This document shows positions 59,340 to 64,000 of a DNA stretch of 64,000 nucleotides, in pieces. The notes below the pieces were generated by a model. The model did not search any database and was not told the DNA's origin. It worked only from the letters and a program-made list of their open reading frames with translations. The stretch covers positions 1 to 64,000 of the forward strand of contig NZ_QZEY01000020.1 of assembly GCF_003594875.1 (NCBI RefSeq), read 5' to 3'. The translations under genes were made by a program, and so were the position numbers. Numbering within the stretch: the stretch's first letter is position 1; every line of letters starts with the position of its first letter. This DNA is from Bailinhaonella thermotolerans (GTDB lineage: Bacteria; Actinomycetota; Actinomycetes; Streptosporangiales; Streptosporangiaceae).

Positions 59340-59954
59340 TCAGGTCAAGGAACGCTTGATCGGATTGACGCCGTCCCACTCGGCCAGGGGGGCACAGTGC
59401 CATCTCCAGCCGACTTGCCGCTCATGGCCAGGGAGGTCAGCACGGCCGTTGGCCCAGAGCAGCGTTGTCCACGGCTCGGTATCGGCGGGTGCCCAGGGGA
59501 ACAGGCGGCGCAGGGTCGCGTGACTCAGCTCCTGCGAGGGAACGAAGGCCCGGCCGACGCCGTGGGCGGCATCGGCGGGGTGGACGAGCATCTCATCACA
59601 GGCCATGGCGGCGAAGCCGGAGGCGTCAGCGAGGCCATGGGGATGCCATCCGCGAACCTGGGGTGGTGCGCCGTCGATGACGCGCGCCAGGACTGTGGCG
59701 AAGGAGTTCAGTGTGGCGACGAGGTCCGCCGGAGCGGACTCGGGCCGGACACTCATGTCCATGGTGCTGAGCTCTTCGTCACCTGCGACAAGGTCGGTGG
59801 AGTACCACAGCAGGCATTCGCCGATGTGGGCCACGACCTGCGCGACGGTCCAGTCCAGGCCAGGAATGGGAACCGTCGTCCAGGCCCGGTCTGATATCGA
59901 GTGCAGGAATCTCGCGCATTCGCCGGCCGTTCGGAGAACCGTGCTTCCGTCCAT
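59340..59954 (-). CDS. Maleylpyruvate isomerase-like / DinB superfamily protein (mycothiol-dependent type)
   Basis: 204 residues of the MDMPI_N/DinB four-helix fold: TAGECARFLHSISDRAWTTVPIPGLDWTVAQVVAHIGECLLWYSTDLV, with the helix-1 and helix-2 His ligands, and DEMLVHPADAAHGVGRAFVP carrying the third. This family uses mycothiol in actinomycetes. ATG at 59954 after GGTGAGG; an ATG at 59987 is possible. It stands alone. Confidence 0.85.
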   Translation of the reverse strand: MDGSTVLRTAGECARFLHSISDRAWTTVPIPGLDWTVAQVVAHIGECLLWYSTDLVAGDEELSTMDMSVRPESAPADLVATLNSFATVLARVIDGAPPQVRGWHPHGLADASGFAAMACDEMLVHPADAAHGVGRAFVPSQELSHATLRRLFPWAPADTEPWTTLLWANGRADLPGHERQVGWRWHCAPLAEWDGVNPIKRSLT

Positions 59955-59964
59955 GGGGGCGTCC

Positions 59965-60393
59965 TCACCGGTTGGCAGATCGATCATGAGCTGGCATGGG
60001 AGCGTCCGGTTGTCTCGTTGTGATCGCCGAGTTGCGACGCCATGCGGCCGGGTGGTGGTGCGGGGGTCGTCGGTCCGGCGGCGCATGGGGTCGCGGGCGC
60101 CGAAGGGGCGGCAGGGCGGGCCGGTCCGGCGACGGAATTCGTGGTGCGGGCCACCCGGCCGAGTTCCTCCAGGGCCAGGTAGACCAGGTGCTTGGGCCCG
60201 TTGCCCTGCATGAGACGCCGGAGCCGGGCACCACCCCGTCGACCTTGTGGCACTCGAACTCCCGCGGCAGCGGCGCCGGCATCCGCCGATAGTAGTACGA
60301 GTAGGAACCCCGCAGCCGGTAGCGGATCCGCTCGGCGGCCACGCGCTCGGCGGCCACCAGCTCCTTGGCCGGCGCCCGCACGTTGGGGCCCAT
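59965..60393 (-). pseudogene. Possible frameshifted gene of unknown function
   Basis: A frame with a good ribosome-binding site (GTGAGGAACGTGCC) starts at 60393: MGPNVRAPAKELVAAERVAAERIRYRLRGSYSYYYRRMP. After about 55 residues, near VDGVVPGSG, coding signal moves to another frame (MQGNGPKHLVYLALEELGRVART). A one-base change around 60215-60235 would join them. I do not recognise the protein. The rest of 59955-60475 shows nothing else. Confidence 0.4.
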
Positions 60394-60475
60394 GGCACGT
60401 TCCTCACCGGTACCCGATTAGGTTTCCGCGCCGCGCCCGTCTGTACGTGTGAGAGCGGCTTACCGAGAGGATGAC

Positions 60476-61063
60476 ATGGTGCGGAAACTGGCCTTCGGCA
60501 TGAACGTGACCCTGGACGGCTACATCGCCGCGCCCGGCGACGACCTCGGCTGGAGCGGAGGGGAGGGGCCGGACTCGTCGCCGAGCGCCGAGCTGTTCCA
60601 GTGGTGGTCCGACCGGGTGGAGGCGACGGGCCTGGCGCTGTACGGGCGCAAGCTGTGGGAGGCGATGAGCTCCCACTGGCCGACCGCCGACAAGCGGCCG
60701 GGCGCCGCCCCGGCGGAGATCGAGTTCGCGCGGCGTTGGCGGGACATGCCGAAGGTGGTGTTCTCGTCCACGATCGACCGGGTCGACTGGAACACCCGCC
60801 TGGTCACCGGCGACGCGGTCGCCGAGATCGCCCGGCTCAGGGCCGGGGACGGCGGCCCGCTGGACATCGGCGGCGCGACGCTCGCCGGGGCCGCCATGCG
60901 GGCCGGGCTGATCGACGAGTACGCGGTCGTCACCCATCCGGTCCTGGTGGGCGGCGGCACGCCGTTCTTCACCGCGCTGGACAACTGGGTGAACCTGAAC
61001 CTGGTCGAGACACGGACTTTCCCCGGCGGCGTGGTGCTGACCCGATACGAGACGAGGCGATGA
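60476..61063 (+). CDS. Dihydrofolate reductase family protein (RibD C-terminal domain)
   Basis: 195 residues of the RibD_C/DHFR-like fold: KLAFGMNVTLDGYIAAPGDDLGW, LYGRKLWEAMSSHW, DIGGATLAGAAMRAGLIDEYAVVTHPVLVGGGTPFF. GAGAGGATGAC precedes the ATG at 60476. These stand-alone proteins reduce small substrates with NADPH, and some are annotated as deaminase-reductases; true DHFR activity is unlikely. It is convergent with an ECF sigma factor. Confidence 0.9.
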   Translation: MVRKLAFGMNVTLDGYIAAPGDDLGWSGGEGPDSSPSAELFQWWSDRVEATGLALYGRKLWEAMSSHWPTADKRPGAAPAEIEFARRWRDMPKVVFSSTIDRVDWNTRLVTGDAVAEIARLRAGDGGPLDIGGATLAGAAMRAGLIDEYAVVTHPVLVGGGTPFFTALDNWVNLNLVETRTFPGGVVLTRYETRR

Positions 61064-61142
61064 GCGCGCATCGACTGCCCGGCTCATGAGGCCGGGCCTG
61101 GATCCTTCCTGGCTGCTCACCGTGGCCCTCGGCGATGAGGCA

Positions 61143-61175
61143 GCCCGTCCCGCCGGCGGCACCGGCGGGGCGGGC
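61143..61175. terminator. Bidirectional terminator
   Basis: Fourteen-base arms (61143-61156 and 61162-61175) pair throughout, with one G-U pair, and have a 5-base loop, between two convergent genes. Confidence 0.7.
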
Positions 61176-61203
61176 GTGCTCGCGTCGCCGCGCCGGCGTG
61201 TGA

Positions 61204-62211
61204 TCACAGCGCGGCGGGCAGGCCCAGCCAGGGTTTGCCGGTGGCGTCGAATCCGGTGAGCTCGATGATCTTCCCGTCCACGACGCGCAGGACGGCCATC
61301 GTGAACAAGCGGTGGTCCGGGTCATCGGGGCGGCGGAGGTACAGCGCGGCGGCGGGCATCCGGTTGACCGTCGTGGCGACGCAGCGCCAGTCGTCGTAGC
61401 CGGGGCGGAAGAGCCCGCTGGAGACCCAGCCGTCCACCGCGTCCTCGGCCGAGACGACCAGGGCGCCCGGATCGGGCAGCATCGTGAAGCGCAGGTCGTC
61501 GCGGAGCAGGGCCATCAGCCCGTCGAGGTCGTTGCGCTCATGGGCGTCGATGTACGACTTCACCACGTCGCGCTCGTCGTCCGACAGCTCGTGCGTGGCG
61601 GGGCGCCGCCAGTCGAGGCGGCGGCCGGCCAGTCGCCCGCGCATCGTCACGCGCGCCCGCTGCAGCGCGCTGGTCACCGACGCGACGGTCAGTTCGAGGG
61701 CGTCGGCGGCCTTCGGCGCCGGCCACCCGAGGACGTCGCGCAGGATGAACACCGCCCGCTGCCGCGGCGGCAGGTGCTGGACGGCGACGATGAACGCCAG
61801 CTCGATCGTCTCCCTGGCCACCACCGCTTCCTGCGGATCCTCCGGGAGCATCCGGTCCGGGTAGGGCTGCAGGTAGTGCACCTCCGAGCCCGCGCCCGGC
61901 GGTCCGGCGGGCCCGGGCGCGCGGTCGCCGTGCTTGTCCAGGAAGTCCAGGCAGGCGTTCGTCGCGATCCGGTACAGCCAGGTCCGCGGCGCGGCGTGGC
62001 CCCTGAACGACGCCCGCCCGTTCCAGGCCCGCAGGAACGTCTCCTGCGTCATGTCCTGGGCGTCCTCGTAGTTCGCGAGCATCCGGTAGCAGTGCACCTG
62101 CAGCTCTCGCCGGTAGCGCTCGGTGATGAGCGCGAACTGCGCCGTGTCGTTCGAACGGGCCGCCGCGATGAACGCGGCCTTGTCTGCGCCCGGCGGTGTG
62201 CCGTCGGTCAT
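61204..62211 (-). CDS. ECF sigma factor with SnoaL-like C-terminal domain (SigG-like)
   Basis: 335 residues: sigma region 2 (about 15-85; FALITERYRRELQVHCYRMLANYEDAQDMTQETFLRAW), sigma region 4 (about 145-205; LPPRQRAVFILRDVLGWPAPKAADALELTVASVTSALQRARVTMR), then an NTF2/SnoaL-type domain (about 220-335). It lacks the WLPEP and DGGGR motifs of ECF41, so it is a different group, the SigG-like one. ATG at 62211 after GGAAGGATTG. No anti-sigma gene nearby. Confidence 0.92.
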   Translation of the reverse strand: MTDGTPPGADKAAFIAAARSNDTAQFALITERYRRELQVHCYRMLANYEDAQDMTQETFLRAWNGRASFRGHAAPRTWLYRIATNACLDFLDKHGDRAPGPAGPPGAGSEVHYLQPYPDRMLPEDPQEAVVARETIELAFIVAVQHLPPRQRAVFILRDVLGWPAPKAADALELTVASVTSALQRARVTMRGRLAGRRLDWRRPATHELSDDERDVVKSYIDAHERNDLDGLMALLRDDLRFTMLPDPGALVVSAEDAVDGWVSSGLFRPGYDDWRCVATTVNRMPAAALYLRRPDDPDHRLFTMAVLRVVDGKIIELTGFDATGKPWLGLPAAL

Positions 62212-62410
62212 GGTCGTCAATCCTTCCGCGGGTGGCGAGGGGCCGCCAGAACTGACGACGCGGCGGCGGATTCCTGATCGGTGAAGCCGCTCACACACCG
62301 AGCCGCTCGCCCCGGCCGGTGGAGCGTGACGCTCCACCCTCCCTCCGCGCCGCCTCCCTCCGCGCCGTGTGCCCGGCGGCGACTCTTTCCGCGAGACCTC
62401 CTCGGTGAAG

Positions 62411-62434
62411 CCGTGATAACAGGCATTATCACGG
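62411..62434. promoter_or_regulatory. 24-bp palindrome in the SigG / coiled-coil intergenic region
   Basis: CCGTGATAA-N6-TTATCACGG, perfect 9-bp arms, in the divergent region between the sigma factor and the coiled-coil gene. Candidate operator. The 62212-62410 stretch otherwise shows nothing clear. Confidence 0.6.
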
Positions 62435-62480
62435 TGCTTCTCTCGTGAGCGTGTTTAACCTTTCGCGCGCACGCGATTGA

Positions 62481-62504
62481 GTTTCGCGCCAAGAAACGCG
62501 AAAC
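62481..62504. promoter_or_regulatory. Second palindrome, before the zinc-ribbon coiled-coil gene
   Basis: GTTTCGCG-N8-CGCGAAAC, perfect 8-bp arms, ends 17 bp before the GTG start of the coiled-coil gene. It could be the binding site of the protein itself. Confidence 0.65.
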
Positions 62505-62521
62505 CTGATACCTTGATCCGC

Positions 62522-63700
62522 GTGGACGAGGGGCTTCAGGGCGAGGTGTACGGCGGCGCAGGCGCCGGGTGCGAGTACTGCGGGAGTCCGCTGCCGGGGG
62601 AGGCGCTGGACGAGGAGGGCCGGCGCAAGGGCGGGCGGCCCCGGCGGTACTGCCGGAAGGCGTGCGCGGACGCGGCCTCGCGGGCCCGGCGGGTGCGGCA
62701 GGGCGGCGAGGTGGAGCGGGCGCTGGCCGAGGCCGGGGCGCTGGCCGAGCGGGTGGTGCCGGCGGCGACCGGGCTGGGGGAGGCCGTCGGAGCGCTGATC
62801 GAACGGCTGGACGCGGTGCGCGCCGGGGCCCTGGACCGCGTGGGCAGCGCCGAGGCCGAGGCCGACCAGGCCCGGCGCGAGGCGGAGGAGGCCGAACGGC
62901 GGGCCGAGGCGGCCGAACGCGGACGGCGCGAGGCGCTGGCGGCGGCGCGGGAGGACCGTGCGGCCCGCGAGCGCGCCGAGGCCGAGGCAGGGCAGGCCCG
63001 GGAGGAGGCCGAGCGGGTACGGCGGGCCGCCTGGGACGAGGTGGCCGCGCACGAGCGGGCGCGGGGCCGGGCGGAGGCGGCGCTGCGCTCGGCCGAGGAC
63101 CTGCGCGACACCCTCGTCGCCGAGGCCCGCCAGGCGCGCGAGGAGATCGAGCGCCTGCGCGAGACCGTCGCCGCCCAGGCCGAGCACCTGGCCCGGGCCG
63201 ACCGCGCCGCCGCCGAGATCGCCTCCGAGCTGGCCGTTCTCCGCGAGCGCCTGCACGCCGCCGACCGGCTGCGCGGCGAGGCCGAGCAGGCGCGGGCGCG
63301 AGCCGTACACGATCTGGAGGAGAGCAGGCAGGCCGCCGAGCGGCTGCGCGCCGAGACCGCCGAGGCCCGGAGCGAGACCGCGCGCGTCCGTGACGATCTC
63401 GCCGAGGCGCGCGCGCACGCCGTACGGGCTCAGGAGGAGATCACGCGCCTGCGGGCCGAGCTGAAGGCCGCCGAGGGCACGCGGGCCCGGTCGCAGGAGG
63501 AGGCGGGCCGGATCAGGGCGGAGCTGGAGGAGGCACGGCGGAGCGAGGCCGAGGCGCGGTCCGCCCTGGCCGAGGCCGTCACCCGCGAGGAGCGCCGCGC
63601 CCTGGCCGCCGAGGCCCGCCTGGACACGCTGCTCGCCGCCCTGCCCCGCATCGCCCCACCCGGCGAGCCGGAGCCCCCGGCCCCCTCTCAGGCCCCCTGA
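62522..63700 (+). CDS. Zinc-ribbon coiled-coil protein
   Basis: 392 residues. The N-terminal four-cysteine ribbon (C17, C20, C44, C48; CEYCG...GRPRRYCRKAC) is followed by a basic stretch and then about 280 residues of continuous coiled coil (from about 100 to 380) rich in Ala, Glu and Arg with heptad spacing. A Pro-rich tail ends it. The ribbon is the same kind as in the TetR protein at 2.4 kb. The layout, a small DNA-binding head on a long coil, recalls KfrA-type proteins, but there is no sequence match I can cite. GTG at 62522 is chosen because it starts nearest the ribbon; TTG at 62513 or 62477 is possible. Confidence 0.75.
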   Translation: MDEGLQGEVYGGAGAGCEYCGSPLPGEALDEEGRRKGGRPRRYCRKACADAASRARRVRQGGEVERALAEAGALAERVVPAATGLGEAVGALIERLDAVRAGALDRVGSAEAEADQARREAEEAERRAEAAERGRREALAAAREDRAARERAEAEAGQAREEAERVRRAAWDEVAAHERARGRAEAALRSAEDLRDTLVAEARQAREEIERLRETVAAQAEHLARADRAAAEIASELAVLRERLHAADRLRGEAEQARARAVHDLEESRQAAERLRAETAEARSETARVRDDLAEARAHAVRAQEEITRLRAELKAAEGTRARSQEEAGRIRAELEEARRSEAEARSALAEAVTREERRALAAEARLDTLLAALPRIAPPGEPEPPAPSQAP

Positions 63701-63888
63701 CCCCGGGGCCGAGGAACCGGCGGACAGCCGTCGGCGCTGAGAGCGATCTTGACTGCGGGGAGCCGAGGTCGTTCTTGGCCGCGAAGGTTCCTAGCGCGTT
63801 GCCCCGTCACGGCGACGCGCGAGGCGGGTCTCGGTGTCGGTGATCTTGACGTCGGCCATGTCGGCGGGAAGTCGCCAGCGTTGAACAC

Positions 63889-63917
63889 TTGCATTGCGGG
63901 CAATACGTTTGTATAGA
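63889..63917 (+). promoter_or_regulatory. Promoter of the last TetR gene
   Basis: TTGCAT (63889-63894), 17 bases, TATAGA (63912-63917). A 12-bp palindrome ATTGCGGGCAAT lies inside. Transcription would start at or next to the GTG at 63927. Confidence 0.55.
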
Positions 63918-63926
63918 CTCCTGGAC

Positions 63927-64000
63927 GTGCGACCAATTTCTGAAGAGGATCTGACGACACGCGCCCGCATCCGCGACGCCGCGATGGCGCTGTTCGCCGA
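63927..64000 (+). CDS. TetR family regulator, N-terminal fragment (runs off the window)
   Basis: Only 24 codons are visible: VRPISEEDLTTRARIRDAAMALFA, the usual opening of a TetR helix-turn-helix domain (RxRIRDAAxxLFA). The GTG start lies about 10 bases after a -10 box, suggesting a leaderless mRNA. The short region 63701-63926 before it has no gene I can support. Confidence 0.7.
   Translation, partial: MRPISEEDLTTRARIRDAAMALFA

Noticed and set aside
63688-63960. 90-codon minus-strand frame near the right edge
   Set aside because: It overlaps the promoter and start of a TetR gene, has no ribosome-binding site and no recognisable domain.

Overview
This 64 kb window is very GC-rich DNA from an actinomycete chromosome. 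The gene families (LAL-type LuxR regulators, ECF sigma factors with SnoaL-like tails, mycothiol-linked DinB protein, MsiK-dependent-style sugar ABC importer without its own ATPase) fit a soil actinobacterium, and the style resembles Streptosporangiales (Nonomuraea/Actinomadura-like), although that placement is inference. No rRNA, tRNA, CRISPR array, transposase or phage gene was seen. Most of the window is accessory, made of small regulator-plus-enzyme modules, many of them divergent pairs with a visible operator palindrome between them.

Layout: 1-3.2 kb holds a partial gene, an FtsX-type ABC exporter and a divergent TetR regulator with an N-terminal zinc ribbon. 3.3-7.9 kb holds an XRE regulator divergent from an ene-reductase/MDR reductase pair, then an SDR. 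7.5-13.4 kb holds a translationally coupled MFS / carotenoid-oxygenase / SRPBCC operon divergent from a LAL regulator. 13.3-15.4 kb holds an ECF41 sigma factor and an FAD oxidoreductase, with an ECF41-type promoter directly before the oxidoreductase. 15.6-18.5 kb holds an MFS exporter, four tiny ORFs (6-14 codons) that each end in a Trp-(Asp/Glu)-Trp motif and have strong ribosome-binding sites, and an AraC regulator, all on one strand. 18.6-22.0 kb holds a rifampicin monooxygenase (rox) with a perfect rifamycin-associated element, a frameshifted glycosyltransferase and its TetR. 22.2-26.5 kb holds a P450/ferredoxin pair divergent from a second LAL regulator. 26.5-34.8 kb has small enzymes, MerR/MFS/HxlR genes, a hydrolase, a phosphatase and a two-domain PEP-utilizer with two small regulators.

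35.0-46.8 kb is a continuous 11-gene operon: LacI regulator, two sugar ABC permeases, a lipoprotein binding protein, four different ADP-ribosylglycohydrolase-family proteins, ribokinase, a CaiB/BaiF CoA-transferase and a CitE-like lyase. It reads as import and dismantling of a ribosylated compound. 46.9-64 kb returns to small modules (DUF488, RidA/WYL, rarA, NmrA/quinone reductase/MarR, VOC, TetX-like monooxygenase/TetR, MDR/XRE, DinB, DHFR-like, SigG-like sigma) and ends with a zinc-ribbon coiled-coil protein and the start of another TetR gene.

The strongest candidates for something undescribed are the four tiny W-x-W ORFs between an AraC regulator and an MFS exporter (16.8-17.5 kb) and the four-fold ADP-ribosylglycohydrolase operon (35-46.8 kb). 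Several genes could act on xenobiotics or antibiotics (rox, TetX-like enzyme, P450, glycosyltransferase, DHFR-like protein, exporters), so part of the window looks like an intrinsic resistance and detoxification region.
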